Assembly: GCA_900104565.1 (NCBI GenBank)
Contig: LT629952.1
Coordinates: 1,667,123 to 1,731,122, forward strand
Length of the DNA stretch: 64,000 nucleotides
Origin: Ruminococcaceae bacterium Marseille-P2935
GTDB taxonomy: Bacteria > Bacillota > Clostridia > Oscillospirales > Ruminococcaceae
Direction of reading: 5' to 3'
Shown here in pieces: positions 25,234-34,898 of the stretch. The translations under genes were made by a program, and so were the position numbers. How positions within the stretch are numbered: position 1 is the stretch's first letter; each line of letters begins with the position of its first letter. The notes beneath the pieces are model-generated. The model worked only from the letters and a program-made list of their open reading frames with translations, made no database searches and had not been told where the DNA came from.

Positions 25234-25812
25234 TTAATAATCCACAACTTCTATTTCGCCCATATTGCCAGCAGCATAAGGGTCAAAAGGTTCAAACTGT
25301 GCCGGAAACAAACTGCCTTTATGTGTCCACTGCCCGTCTTCACAAAGCTTGTACACGTTCCCTAAAAACCTGGTTCCGTTTTCCAGTTCCACTTCAAAAC
25401 GGTTTTTCAGCGCTTCTTTTTTAATGCGCACCGTAGTGGCCCAATAAATTCCCTGTAAATCCTCCCCCATATAAGAGTGGATATGCACCTCCTGCTCCGT
25501 TAAGCTTTGGGGAATCTTATTCTGGTCTCCCCGGTCAATGCGCTGAACCAATGCACCGCCTGCAGGAGATGTTTGAATCGCAAGAACCGCTGCCCCCAGG
25601 TCAAATACCCCCATCAGCCTGCTCTGACGCGAGGGCTCTGCTTCAAACGCCCACATACTTACAATAAAGTCCCCATCTGCCACACACAGCCTGGTTTGGG
25701 CATAAGGCTTATAGTCCCTGGGCTCCAGCGGGTAATCGATCACCTTAAACACCTGCATGGCTTCAAAATTAGGCTGGCCGCTTACCTTGCTGATTTTTAT
25801 CTTTGATGTCAT
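25234..25812 (-). CDS. Hypothetical protein, possible CBM9-like fold
   Basis: 192 residues, no signal peptide. Segments such as LCVADGDFIVSMWAFEAEPS and FEVELENGTRFLGNVYKLCE suggest a beta-sandwich like carbohydrate-binding family 9 or related cytoplasmic proteins of Clostridia; this is only a resemblance. A 43-residue membrane protein follows in the same unit. Function unknown. Confidence 0.6.
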   Translation of the reverse strand: MTSKIKISKVSGQPNFEAMQVFKVIDYPLEPRDYKPYAQTRLCVADGDFIVSMWAFEAEPSRQSRLMGVFDLGAAVLAIQTSPAGGALVQRIDRGDQNKIPQSLTEQEVHIHSYMGEDLQGIYWATTVRIKKEALKNRFEVELENGTRFLGNVYKLCEDGQWTHKGSLFPAQFEPFDPYAAGNMGEIEVVDY

Positions 25813-25932
25813 GTTCTGTCATCCTCTTTTTTTGAAAAATTCATAAACGAATCTATTTCCCAAAGGGCTTTAAAACCGTTTTAAGGGCAGCCCCGCCAAT
25901 AGAATCACGTAATATTCTGTTTTATAATTTTA

Positions 25933-26664
25933 TTATACCAACTGACGGGTAGTTTTTCTATAGCCTTTCGAAGAATTCTCACTGATTCTGACATCCTCAC
26001 AAATCTTTCCGTCTACAATGTGAATCTGACGCCCTGCCAAAGCGGCAATAGCACTGTCATGAGTAATCAATATAACCGTGCGCCCCTCCTGCCAAAGCTC
26101 GCGCAGAATATCAATCACTTCTGACCCCGACCGGGAATCCAGGTTACCTGTTGGCTCATCCGCCAGAATAATGGGCGGGCGGGCTGCTATGGCCCGGGCA
26201 ATGGCCACCCGCTGCTGCTGTCCGCCGGACATTTGCGCAGGCCGGTGGGTCATCCGGTTGGAAAGTCCCACCCGTTCCAGGGCTTCCTTGGCCAAACGAC
26301 GGCGTTCCTCGCTTTTCATTCCCCGGTAAAGTAGCGGCAGTTCGACATTCTCCAAGGCATTTAAGCTGGGAATCAGATTAAAGCCCTGAAAGACAAACCC
26401 AATCTCCCGGTTTCGAATCTGCGAAAGTGCTTCGTCGGAAAGGGAGGCTACGTTCGTCCCCTCTAAATAGTATTCTCCCTTTGTGGGAATATCCAGGCAG
26501 CCGACCATGTTCATCAGGGTTGATTTGCCTGAACCTGATTGGCCTACAATAGCCGCCATCTCCCCCCGGCCAATGGTCAGGTCCACACCATCCAATGCAC
26601 GCACCTGGGATTCCCCTTCGCCATAAATTTTATACATCTGTTTCATTTCAATCAGCTGTTCCAT
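25933..26664 (-). CDS. ABC transporter ATP-binding protein (MacB/LolD type)
   Basis: 243 residues. Walker [13 protein letters not shown] (about 38-49), Q-loop [10 protein letters not shown], signature [16 protein letters not shown], Walker [13 protein letters not shown], and the switch His in LITHD. The sequence is of the MacB/LolD/FtsE-like group that works with FtsX-fold permeases in antibiotic peptide or lipoprotein export. RBS GGGAGGG. No permease gene is adjacent, so it is an orphan or has been separated from its partner. Confidence 0.9.
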   Translation of the reverse strand: MEQLIEMKQMYKIYGEGESQVRALDGVDLTIGRGEMAAIVGQSGSGKSTLMNMVGCLDIPTKGEYYLEGTNVASLSDEALSQIRNREIGFVFQGFNLIPSLNALENVELPLLYRGMKSEERRRLAKEALERVGLSNRMTHRPAQMSGGQQQRVAIARAIAARPPIILADEPTGNLDSRSGSEVIDILRELWQEGRTVILITHDSAIAALAGRQIHIVDGKICEDVRISENSSKGYRKTTRQLV

Positions 26665-27085
26665 CTGCGCCCTCCCGATTTTTAAACATCATTCTTTTTT
26701 ATTTTGCACAGGTGGCACGGAAACATTCTGCTGTTTTACAGCGTATAAAAATTTTTTAACCGGACACACTGTAAAAATTTGCAATTGGCCGTTCACCGCA
26801 AAGCCATTTGGCACTGTCCAATCATGCTAAACACATTTCATGTAACGTACCGAATAAAAGTTTTCCCGATCTTAGTGTTCCCCATAAATCCTTCCATAAT
26901 AAAAAGCACCCGATATTTCATACCTTCAACGGCCTGCGGCATGAAATTCGAATGCTTACGTTATTGTATTAAAAATGATTCTAACATATTGGGCATAAAA
27001 ACCATATTCTTAAATTTCTGCGCTCTTTCGGGCCGTGTGCAAAAATACAGAATCTTTTTTCTAAGTACGGCAGCGGCCATACCCT
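26665..27085. other. Intergenic region
   Basis: About 420 nt, AT-rich. One 124-codon frame on the plus strand (26779-27153) overlaps the next gene and lacks family features. Nothing supportable. Confidence 0.4.
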
Positions 27086-27619
27086 TTATTTCATTCCCAA
27101 TACCTTTTTCAGCTGATTGCCGATTTCCCCTCCCGACCACTTTACCGCATTAATAATTTCGTTTAGGCCTTTCTCCATTTCGTTAGAAGGCCCGGATTTA
27201 AAATGATCACGGTCTTTGACCTTATCGTACCGCTTCACCAGCTTTTTCAGCTCCTCACCTTGCTGGCCGGCCTCTTTATGGCTTTGCTTAATATCATCCA
27301 GCAAACTAAGGCAATCCATGAGCAGCTCGTGGTAATCGCTTTCGGTTTGGGTTTTAAATTTTGCTATCATTTCATTTTCGTCTGCCGGGGTTAAAAACTG
27401 CAGCTCGACCATGGTGGCCTCGCCCTTCATTTCTGTAATTTTTCCGGCCAGCTGCAAAAAGCGTGATGCATTTTTAGGCGTATTAGGCAGTACCGCTACC
27501 CCCTGTTTAAAGTAAGCGGCGCCAAATTCCTTTAACTTGCGCCAAACATATACCCGATTTTTTGAAGGGTTAATTGGTATATTATACCCCAGTGCCAGCC
27601 ATTTATTTTTTGAGGGCAT
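27086..27619 (-). CDS. ChrB N-terminal-domain-like protein
   Basis: 177 residues; start at 27619 (MPSKNKWLALGYNIP) after GAGGTGAT. WLALGYNIPINPSKNRVYVW and LKEFGAAYFKQGVAVLPNTP match the pattern of the ChrB N-terminal domain (W-L----P----R---WR-LK--GA------V--LP). ChrB senses chromate in Proteobacteria; Firmicute relatives carry only this domain and are not tied to chromate. The C-terminus is a charged helix (LKKLVKRYDKVKDRDHF). The role here is unknown; no chromate transporter is nearby. Confidence 0.7.
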   Translation of the reverse strand: MPSKNKWLALGYNIPINPSKNRVYVWRKLKEFGAAYFKQGVAVLPNTPKNASRFLQLAGKITEMKGEATMVELQFLTPADENEMIAKFKTQTESDYHELLMDCLSLLDDIKQSHKEAGQQGEELKKLVKRYDKVKDRDHFKSGPSNEMEKGLNEIINAVKWSGGEIGNQLKKVLGMK

Positions 27620-28216
27620 CGGATCACCTCGCATCTGTTTATCGGTACTTTAATTGTAACAGTTGTTAATTAAAAGTCAACACCGTGAACCGGAAAAATC
27701 TTGCCCTGCCGGCTGGATTTTTATGCTGAAACTGCAAGCCTAAAATGCCGGCTGCTTTTCAAGCTTCCGGTCTGCATATAATTTGCGGAACAAACCAGGC
27801 CATTGTTTTGACGGTTCATACTGTTGTTTTTGCTTATTGCTGTTCAAGGTTTTAGGCTGGTATTTTAAATTTTGAACAGCAGGTGTGCTATGTGTTCCTG
27901 CCCCTGCACTCAGGCAGCTATCCATATATGCGGGGCTGTAAAACAAGGCTGTTTTAAAAAAGTAAATTTGGGGGCAAATGCTGTTTAAAATACGCTTTGT
28001 TTCAGTCGTTATGACAAGAACCTGCCTGGGGCAAGCTTCGGCAGATTGCATAGTCTGCCCATCCATGTTTTAAGGGTTGCTGGCTATATTGATACGGCAA
28101 TGGGGGTTTTTCATCTGCCCAGGTGTAAAAAGCTCTGCATATCGGCGTTTTTGTTGCATTTAAGCCTGTTTAATGATAAAATAATTTCGTTTAAAGGCTT
28201 ACGTTTGATTACTTAT
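27620..28216. other. Intergenic region before asnA
   Basis: About 600 nt; no supportable gene. It should contain the asnA promoter. A hairpin lies at the right edge (28217-28234). Confidence 0.4.
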
Positions 28217-28245
28217 AACGGCAATTTTGCCGTTTTAATTTTTAG
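28217..28245 (+). promoter_or_regulatory. Terminator-like hairpin just upstream of asnA
   Basis: AACGGCA-attt-TGCCGTT followed by TTAATTTTTAGGAGG. The T-rich tail makes it look like a weak intrinsic terminator in the leader, immediately before the SD; possible attenuation. Confidence 0.45.
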
Positions 28246-28256
28246 GAGGAGTTGGA

Positions 28257-29270
28257 ATGTCCCACCAAAAGCTGATGCTGCCTGCCATTTACCTGAATAA
28301 GCTGGATATTAAAGAAACCGAACTGGCAATTAAGATTGTAAAAGACACCTTTGAGCGTGAACTGGCTCAAAACCTGCGTTTACAGCGGGTATCCGCCCCT
28401 TTGTTTGTTCGGCCCGAAACCGGCCTGAATGATGATTTGAACGGTGTGGAGCGGCCGGTACAGTTTGATATTGCCGACCTTGGGGCCGATGTTCAGATTG
28501 TGCATTCCCTGGCAAAATGGAAGCGTCTTGCTCTGCAGCGCTATGGTTTTGCGCCCGATACCGGCCTTTATACCGACATGAACGCAATCCGCCGGGATGA
28601 GGAGCTGGACAACCTGCACTCGGTTTATGTTGATCAATGGGACTGGGAAATGGTTATTACCGATGCCGAGCGCACCTTAGATACCTTAAAAGCTACCGTC
28701 CGGAAAATTTTATTTGCACTGCGCTGCACGCAGGATACCCTGCATCAAAAATTCTCCTTCCTGCGCAAGGTGATTCCTGAAGACATTTATTTCATCACCT
28801 CGCAGGAACTGGAGGACCGATTCCCACTGCTTACGCCCAAACAGCGTGAGGATGCTATAGCCAAGCAGTATGGCGCTGTTTGTATTATGCAGATTGGCGG
28901 CAAGTTAAAGTCTGGCCAAAAACATGACGGGCGTGCTCCTGATTATGACGACTGGCAGTTAAACGGCGATATTTTAATTTGGTACCCCGTACTGGACCGT
29001 GCAATCGAAATTTCCTCCATGGGCATCCGGGTAAATGCCGAGTCTTTGACACGGCAGCTAAAAGAAGCCTGCTGTGAAGATCGCTGCAGTCTTCCCTTCC
29101 ACAAAATGCTGCTGGACGGCCGCCTTCCCCTTACCATGGGCGGCGGCATTGGGCAGTCGCGCATTTGTATGCTTCTGCTGGAAAAAGCGCATATTGGCGA
29201 GGTGCAGGCGTCGGTTTGGCCGGATGAAATGATTCAGCAATGTGAAGCTAACGGAATTCATTTGCTGTAA
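28257..29270 (+). CDS. asnA: Aspartate--ammonia ligase
   Basis: Ammonia-dependent asparagine synthetase, related to class II aminoacyl-tRNA synthetases. 337 residues. Characteristic parts: LRVSAPLFV-type N-terminal region (RLQRVSAPLFVRPETGLND), AKWKRLAL, VYVDQWDWE, and the C-terminal GGGIGQSRICMLLL. The RBS AGGAGGAG is well placed. It is followed by a type III glutamine synthetase, so the pair assimilates ammonia into both amides. A hairpin in the leader may regulate it. Confidence 0.95.
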   Translation: MSHQKLMLPAIYLNKLDIKETELAIKIVKDTFERELAQNLRLQRVSAPLFVRPETGLNDDLNGVERPVQFDIADLGADVQIVHSLAKWKRLALQRYGFAPDTGLYTDMNAIRRDEELDNLHSVYVDQWDWEMVITDAERTLDTLKATVRKILFALRCTQDTLHQKFSFLRKVIPEDIYFITSQELEDRFPLLTPKQREDAIAKQYGAVCIMQIGGKLKSGQKHDGRAPDYDDWQLNGDILIWYPVLDRAIEISSMGIRVNAESLTRQLKEACCEDRCSLPFHKMLLDGRLPLTMGGGIGQSRICMLLLEKAHIGEVQASVWPDEMIQQCEANGIHLL

Positions 29271-29395
29271 GAATCATATGATAAATTGCAGTGTCCCGGC
29301 AAAACAGGTTATTTTTTTCATGTGGCCTTTATTGACAGTATGGATGGTTTTTCTTTGAAACGCCCGGATGCACCTCCAAAGGCTCATATTGTGCC

Positions 29396-29563
29396 GGGCG
29401 ATACCCAAAGTCCGGTGTTCGTTCGCCCTACTGCTGCTTGTTTGCGGGACACCTTCGAAACGGCCTTTTGCGGGAGGCCGAAATACTATGATTATTCCTT
29501 TGCTTCGCGTGATAATAGCTCTTTCCTCTACAGTTTATGCCGACGCGAAGCGGCGCAGTGGAG
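29396..29563 (+). repeat. Leader repeat copy 1 upstream of glnN
   Basis: First copy of an imperfect tandem duplication. Runs from GGGCGAT through TTCGTTCG, a GAGGCCGAAAT segment, a hairpin around CCTTTGCTTCGCG, TTTCCTCTACAGTTTATGCCG and a GCCG-acgcgaag-CGGC hairpin to GTGGAG. About 75 percent alike to copy 2 by eye. Confidence 0.75.
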
Positions 29564-29601
29564 TAAAGCTTGAAATATTGTTTTCAAACTTATTCCTCGC
29601 A

Positions 29602-29777
29602 GGGCGATATGCAAGGGCGATTCGTTCGTCCTATTCTCTTTTGCCCTAATGCTTCTTCGGCAGGGCGACCTCAAACAACCCCTGCGGAAGGCCAAAATTC
29701 TCTTATCATTCCCTTGCTTCGCGTGATAAGAGCCCTTTCCTTTACAGTTTATGCCGACGCGAAGCGGCGGAATGGAG
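29602..29777 (+). repeat. Leader repeat copy 2 upstream of glnN
   Basis: Second copy. The hairpin here is CTCTTATCA/TGATAAGAG (29700-29708/29724-29732) around ttcccttgcttcgcg. Both arms differ from those of copy 1 (ATTAT/ATAAT), so pairing is kept while sequence changes. It ends GCCG-acgcgaag-CGGC (29753-29768), GGAATGGAG and the glnN ATG. Confidence 0.75.
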
Positions 29778-29783
29778 TATTTT

Positions 29784-31871
29784 ATGGACCTAATCTCGCA
29801 GTATGGCAGCCGGGTTTTCAGCGATGATGTAATGCGCCAGCGACTGCCTGCAGATGTTTATGAAAGCCTGCAGCGCACCAACCGCCTTGGCCTGTCACTG
29901 GATGAGTCGATTGCCCAAACCGTAGCCACTGCTATGATGAACTGGGCCCTGGAACAGGGCGCCACCCACTATACTCATTGGTTCCAGCCCATGACCAATA
30001 TTACCGCCGGTAAGCACGACTCCTTTCTTTCACCGGCAGGAAGCGGCCGGGCTATTCTGGAATTTTCGAAAAAAGCGCTGGTACGGGGCGAACCGGATGC
30101 ATCTTCCTTTCCGTCCGGGGGGCTCAGGGCCACCTTTGAGGCGCGCGGCTATACCGCATGGGACCCTACCTCTCCTGCCTTCGTCCGAGACGGCACCTTG
30201 TACATACCCACTGCCTTCTGCTCTTACACCGGGGAAGCTTTAGACGCCAAAACCCCCTTGCTGCGCTCTTCACAGGCGCTGTCAGACGAGGCTGTCCGCT
30301 TTTTAAACCTGATTGGCACTCCCGCAAAGCGGGTGATTCCCACTGTGGGCGCCGAACAGGAATATTTTTTAGTGGACCGCCAGATGTATGAAAATCGGTT
30401 AGACCTTAAAATTTGCGGGCGCACCCTGCTGGGGGCAAAACCGCCAAAAGGCCAGGAGCTGGATGACCACTACTGCGGGCGTATCCGCCTGCGGGTAGCT
30501 TCGTTTATGAAAGATTTGGATGAGCAGCTATGGAGCCTTGGGGTTCCCTCCAAAACCAAACATAACGAGGCCGCTCCGGCGCAGCACGAGCTGGCACCTG
30601 TTTTTGAGACGCTGAATATTGCCTGCGACCATAACCAGCTTACCATGGAGGTAATGCGCACCGTGGCAAAACAGCATGGGCTTGCCTGCCTGCTGCACGA
30701 AAAACCTTTTGCTGGCATTAATGGCTCAGGAAAACACAACAACTACTCCATCTGCACCGATGAAGGGGTCAACCTGCTGGATCCTGGTAAAAACCCTGAG
30801 GAAAACCTGCGTTTTCTGCTGGTTTTGTGTGCGTTTATCCGGGCAGTAGACCGGTACGCTGACCTGCTGCGGCTTTCGGCTGCCAGTGCTGGAAACGACC
30901 AGCGGCTGGGCGGTTACGAAGCGCCGCCTGCGGTTATTTCAATTTTTTTAGGCGACAGCTTAATGGGCGCCCTGAACAACCTTGCCCAGGGTGGGACCGC
31001 CGCCAAAACAGTGCGCGAAATTATTCATACCGGCGTAACCATTCTGCCCGAGCTGAAAAAAGATGAATCTGACCGCAACCGCACCTCACCTTTTGCATTT
31101 ACCGGAAATAAATTTGAATTCCGCATGGTGGGGTCCTCACAATCCATAGCCTTTTCTAACGTTGTGCTGAATACCGCGCTGGCAGAATCCTTTGCATGTT
31201 TTGCCGAGCGGCTGGAGCAAGCAGAAAATGAGGAAAAACGCCATGAGGAAATGGTGGCAATCATCCGCGATACAATCAACCTTCATGGCCGTGTTATTTT
31301 TAACGGCAACAATTATACCGAAGCATGGGTGGAAGAAGCCGCACGCCGGGGTTTGCCCATCCTGCAAAGTTCGGTAGATGCCATTGCCACCCTGACTGAC
31401 GCTAAAAACGTCGACTTGTTCCAAAAGTTCCATGTTTTCTCTGCGGTGGAATGCAAAGCCCGGCAGGAGATTTCTTACGAAAATTATGTAAAGGTTGTCA
31501 GCATCGAAGCCTCCACCCTATTGGAAATGGTAAGCCGTGAGGTTTTGCCTGCCGTAATGCACTATACCGGCGAGGCAGCCCGTTCTTACCGGGCTGTTTA
31601 CCAGGCTTTGGGTGAAGCCAACAGCATGCTAGAGCACGTAAAAACCTTAAATAAGCTGACAGATGAAATTTCTTCCCGGTTAAAACGACTGCAAAGCTCG
31701 TTGGAAATGTCCCGCTCGTTTGACACCTTCCCGGCTAAAGCAAAATTTTTGTGCGATGTTCTGCTGCGGGATATGGAGAGCCTGCGTGAAAGCTGTGACG
31801 CTGCCGAGCAGATTGTCGACCGCTCCTGCTGGCCAATGCCAACCTACAATGATTTAATCCACAGGGTATAA
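29784..31871 (+). CDS. glnN: Glutamine synthetase, type III (GlnN)
   Basis: ATP-dependent synthesis of glutamine from glutamate and ammonia. 695 residues from ATG 29784 (MDLISQYGSRVFSDDV), chosen because GGAATGGAG lies 6 nt upstream. Type III features: THWFQPMTNITAGKHDSF, GAEQEYFLVDR, TKHNEAAPAQHELAPVFE, GINGSGKHNNYS and NRTSPFAFTGNKFEFRM. The long helical C-terminus is typical of the family (about 700 aa). Preceded by a duplicated structured leader, which hints at RNA-level control. Follows asnA by about 510 nt. The stop codon lies within a hairpin. Confidence 0.96.
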   Translation: MDLISQYGSRVFSDDVMRQRLPADVYESLQRTNRLGLSLDESIAQTVATAMMNWALEQGATHYTHWFQPMTNITAGKHDSFLSPAGSGRAILEFSKKALVRGEPDASSFPSGGLRATFEARGYTAWDPTSPAFVRDGTLYIPTAFCSYTGEALDAKTPLLRSSQALSDEAVRFLNLIGTPAKRVIPTVGAEQEYFLVDRQMYENRLDLKICGRTLLGAKPPKGQELDDHYCGRIRLRVASFMKDLDEQLWSLGVPSKTKHNEAAPAQHELAPVFETLNIACDHNQLTMEVMRTVAKQHGLACLLHEKPFAGINGSGKHNNYSICTDEGVNLLDPGKNPEENLRFLLVLCAFIRAVDRYADLLRLSAASAGNDQRLGGYEAPPAVISIFLGDSLMGALNNLAQGGTAAKTVREIIHTGVTILPELKKDESDRNRTSPFAFTGNKFEFRMVGSSQSIAFSNVVLNTALAESFACFAERLEQAENEEKRHEEMVAIIRDTINLHGRVIFNGNNYTEAWVEEAARRGLPILQSSVDAIATLTDAKNVDLFQKFHVFSAVECKARQEISYENYVKVVSIEASTLLEMVSREVLPAVMHYTGEAARSYRAVYQALGEANSMLEHVKTLNKLTDEISSRLKRLQSSLEMSRSFDTFPAKAKFLCDVLLRDMESLRESCDAAEQIVDRSCWPMPTYNDLIHRV

Positions 31872-31894
31872 TAACCGTAAAGCGCTTATTATAC
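31866..31894 (+). terminator. Hairpin overlapping the glnN stop codon
   Basis: GTATAATAACCG/GCGCTTATTATAC stem of about 11 bp with mismatches; TAA 31869-31871 is in its 5' arm. AT-rich and without a long T-tract. Confidence 0.5.
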
Positions 31895-31954
31895 TTATTC
31901 CCATGGCCTGCCATACAGCAATGGCCAATTATACCATTCGCACTTCGTGTTCAT

Positions 31955-31985
31955 GGTATAATAACCGCGAAGCGGCTATTATACC
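31955..31985. repeat. Second copy of the glnN 3' hairpin
   Basis: GGTATAATAaCCGC-gaa-GCGGcTATTATACC, a near-perfect 14-bp stem. It matches the hairpin at 31866 in its arms (GTATAATAACCG). An overlapping inverted pair TTATACCAT (31929) / ATGGTATAA (31953) exists, so alternative folds are possible. Confidence 0.7.
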
Positions 31986-32911
31986 GAACGATGTCCAACA
32001 GCTCGCCGCTTTTGCGGCAACCGCTTTTTGAAGCCAATCATATCCCCCGCTTCATGTGCTTTGCATGAAGCTACAAAACCTTAAAAGCCCCATGGCAGAC
32101 CCTGCTGTATTTTCATCTCAAGACACACCAAAGTGCAATCGGGTACGAACCGAAAGGAACCTGCCCCCGGCTTTCAAGGCCCTCATTTGGTACAATCAAT
32201 CATATTATGCCGCTTTGCGGCCTATAAAACGCCGTAACCAACCGGCGTTTTTGTATGATAAGGGCCAGTGCCACCCGGCCCAGCGAACCGTCCCATAATT
32301 TCCTGTAAAAGGCATATTGTACAAACCTTAAAAATGCAACCGAAGCCCTGTGAAAAAAGCGGTTCCAAAACCCTTCCCACGCGCAGGTATGTTGAAGTGG
32401 AAGGGTTATCCACAAGCGCCTGATCAGCAGGAGCAGCGTCCTGTTATTTACCGGCTGGTATTATTTAGGTTTCAGGGCCAGTTTATCCTTTTCAACCTCC
32501 TTTTCTCCCGTTCGTTTCAAACGAATACGTTCCCCGGCTGGGGGCGCTTTTAAAGGGGCCAAAAATTCATGGAACACCAGTTTCTGCCTTTTCCCACGCT
32601 TTCACAGGGCTGTGGGGTTTGCTCCAGCTTACGTTTCTTTCCAGCTGCGCTGTAAGACTATAAATCTTGTTCTGAAAGGCAGGCCGGCCACTATAATATA
32701 ATGCGGCCAGGTAAATGGATACGTACCTTTGAACCACCCATACACCTGGCTTTAAGTGGTTTTATTCTGGATTTATAATATCTTCATAAAACTTTTAAAA
32801 ACTGCCAAATAAATACGGTTGCGGCCCGGCGGCTGCCATGATACACTAGAACTGACATATCTCGACAAAAATCATGGCGCTGTGCCGACTTATACGGAGA
32901 AGTGACACCCT
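31986..32911. other. Long intergenic region
   Basis: About 925 nt. It contains one terminator-like hairpin AAACGCCG/CGGCGTTTTT (32227-32253) and several chance frames. No supportable gene. The promoter of the following lipoprotein gene is presumed near the right end. Confidence 0.4.
32227..32253 (+). terminator. Isolated terminator-like hairpin
   Basis: AACGCCG-taaccaac-CGGCGTT followed by TTTG, with no gene immediately upstream on the plus strand; possibly a distal glnN terminator. Confidence 0.5.
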
Positions 32912-34516
32912 ATGAAAAAGAAATTATTATGCCTTTTGCTGGCAGTTTTGGCCTTTACCGGCCTTTTGGGCGGCTGCGGAAAAAAGGATCCTGCTGACCA
33001 GGTGATTCGGTTCGACCTGGAATCGAAAGTTTCCCTGTTAGACCCCCAGTTTTCCACTGACTCCTCTGCCCAGACGATCATTTATAATATATTCGAAGGG
33101 TTGGTAACCCAGGACAGCAATGGAGGCCTGCACCCGGCTGCTGCCAAAAATTACACTGTTTCCGCCGATGGCCTGACTTATACGTTCTATTTGCACGAAA
33201 ACGGCATTTGGTCAGACGGGTCCCCCCTGACGGCAGATGATTTTGTCTTTGCCTTCCAACGGTTATTCAACCCTGCCATGGTTTCGTCCTTTGCCTCCGA
33301 TTTTTCCTGCATACAAAACGGCAAGAAAATTTTAAACGGAGAGATGGATCTTTCCAGCCTTGGGGTAAAAGCGGTGGGCGATTACCAGCTGGTGATTCGC
33401 TTAGAAGAACCCAACCCTTTTTTCATCACACTGTTGGCCTCTTCTGCAGCAATGCCCTGTAACCAGGCTTTTTTTGAAGATTCAAAAGGCCGCTATGGGC
33501 TGAACAAAGAGTTCGTCCTCTCCAACGGTCCCTTCCAGCTAAGGGCCTGGGGCGATGAAGTAATTGCCATCCGCCGCAGTGGGAACTATTTGACGGGGGA
33601 CGCCGCCATTCCCGCAGGCGTACAGTTCTACATAGGGCGCTCCAACCCCGAAAACCTGCTTTTTACCGGTGATACAGACGCGGCTAAAATACAGTTTTCC
33701 AGCTTAAACGAAGCTCATAAATCCAAGCTCAGCGTAGCAGAGTTTGAGGATACGGTATGGACGCTCATTTTTAATCAAACCGTAAACGACCCGGAATTCC
33801 CTCCACAGCTTTCTTATAACAGCCTGCGGCTTGCGCTGTGCAGCGCCCTAAACCGTCAGCTGTTTTCTAACAGCCTTACCGGAGATTTGAAGCTGACCAC
33901 ATCCCTGATTCCAGGGGCGGTACATTTGCAGGGAAAACCATATTCTGAGGCTGTAGCTTCTGCGGCAGATCTGTACGACCCGCAGATGGCCAAAAATTAC
34001 CGCAACTCCTTTTATGAAACTGCTGGCGTTTCAAAACCAGACAGTATTTCCATCCTGGTGTTAGATACCGGGAACCAAGCTTTCTTAACAGGATTTATTC
34101 AGCAGGCCTGGCAAAAGGAGCTTTCTATTTTTGTAAATGTGGAACCTCTTCCCGAAAAAGAGTTTTGGGCCAGGCTTTCAAAGCGGGATTACACCGCAGC
34201 AGTTCTGCCCCTTAAGCTGGACCAGGATGCCCCCCAGTCTATTTTGGGGCGTTTTGCTTCCACCTCCACCCAAAACTATACCGGGTATTCCAACGAAGCA
34301 TATGACAACGTCTTGCGGCAGGCTGCCACAGCCAAAAGCTTTTCGCAGATGACTGCGGCCTTTGCCGACTGTGAGGATTTATTAACCCGGAATGGTGTTG
34401 CGGTGCCTCTTTATACCCAAACCTCTTATTATGCGGCCGCTCCAGAAATAACCGGAATCGATTTTTCCCCCTTTTCCGGCCGGGTATTCTTTAAAAATGC
34501 AGTGAAATCAGAATAA
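32912..34516 (+). CDS. Family 5 (oligopeptide-type) substrate-binding lipoprotein
   Basis: 534 residues. Lipoprotein signal MKKKLLCLLLAVLAFTGLLGGCG with the lipobox Cys at 22. The mature protein has the SBP_bac_5 pattern: SLLDPQFSTDSSAQTIIYNI and FEGLVTQ near the N-terminus, LTYTFYLHENGIWSDGSPLT, and VFAFQRLFNP. Normally works with two permeases and two ATPases in peptide or nickel uptake; none is adjacent, so it is an orphan receptor. A GCCG-acttata-CGG sequence before the SD resembles the 5'-UTR hairpins found elsewhere in the window. Confidence 0.9.
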   Translation: MKKKLLCLLLAVLAFTGLLGGCGKKDPADQVIRFDLESKVSLLDPQFSTDSSAQTIIYNIFEGLVTQDSNGGLHPAAAKNYTVSADGLTYTFYLHENGIWSDGSPLTADDFVFAFQRLFNPAMVSSFASDFSCIQNGKKILNGEMDLSSLGVKAVGDYQLVIRLEEPNPFFITLLASSAAMPCNQAFFEDSKGRYGLNKEFVLSNGPFQLRAWGDEVIAIRRSGNYLTGDAAIPAGVQFYIGRSNPENLLFTGDTDAAKIQFSSLNEAHKSKLSVAEFEDTVWTLIFNQTVNDPEFPPQLSYNSLRLALCSALNRQLFSNSLTGDLKLTTSLIPGAVHLQGKPYSEAVASAADLYDPQMAKNYRNSFYETAGVSKPDSISILVLDTGNQAFLTGFIQQAWQKELSIFVNVEPLPEKEFWARLSKRDYTAAVLPLKLDQDAPQSILGRFASTSTQNYTGYSNEAYDNVLRQAATAKSFSQMTAAFADCEDLLTRNGVAVPLYTQTSYYAAAPEITGIDFSPFSGRVFFKNAVKSE

Positions 34517-34566
34517 CGATCAGCCGGCTGGGTGTTAACCCAGTATGAGCAAGCCAATCTAGAGTC

Positions 34567-34609
34567 TCCCCTCAGATGTAGCCAAACCCTGCGCCTGAGG
34601 GGATTTTTT
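34567..34609 (+). terminator. Terminator after the peptide-binding protein
   Basis: TCCCCTCAG/CTGAGGGGA stem followed by six T. Confidence 0.93.
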
Positions 34610-34862
34610 GTGCTGTTTTTGAACAAAAATTATTTTGAGCATTTGGGGCGGGGAATCACAATTTTATACTATATTCTGCTATGGATACATCCATCCCCAA
34701 ATGATAAGTTACAATACAAAGTTTAAAAAACCGTTTTGATAATTATCAGACAATCTTCACATTTTAAATGAAAGCGCATATTTATTTCATTTTCCCCTTG
34801 TAGAATGTATATAATCCAACCCGGCAACGTTTTGTCAAATATACAAAAATATAGCAACCATG

Positions 34863-34891
34863 TTGACATATTTTAGTCACAAGATTATACT
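34863..34891 (+). promoter_or_regulatory. SigA-type promoter of the LacI-ABC operon
   Basis: TTGACA (34863-34868), 17-nt spacer, TATACT (34886-34891), about 40 nt before the regulator start. Confidence 0.85.
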
Positions 34892-34898
34892 GAGGCTA

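Noticed and set aside
29570..29827. Short protein encoded across the glnN leader repeats
   Set aside because: The frame stays open because two repeat copies share it, and it overlaps the glnN start. The hairpin structure with changed arms explains the sequence better.
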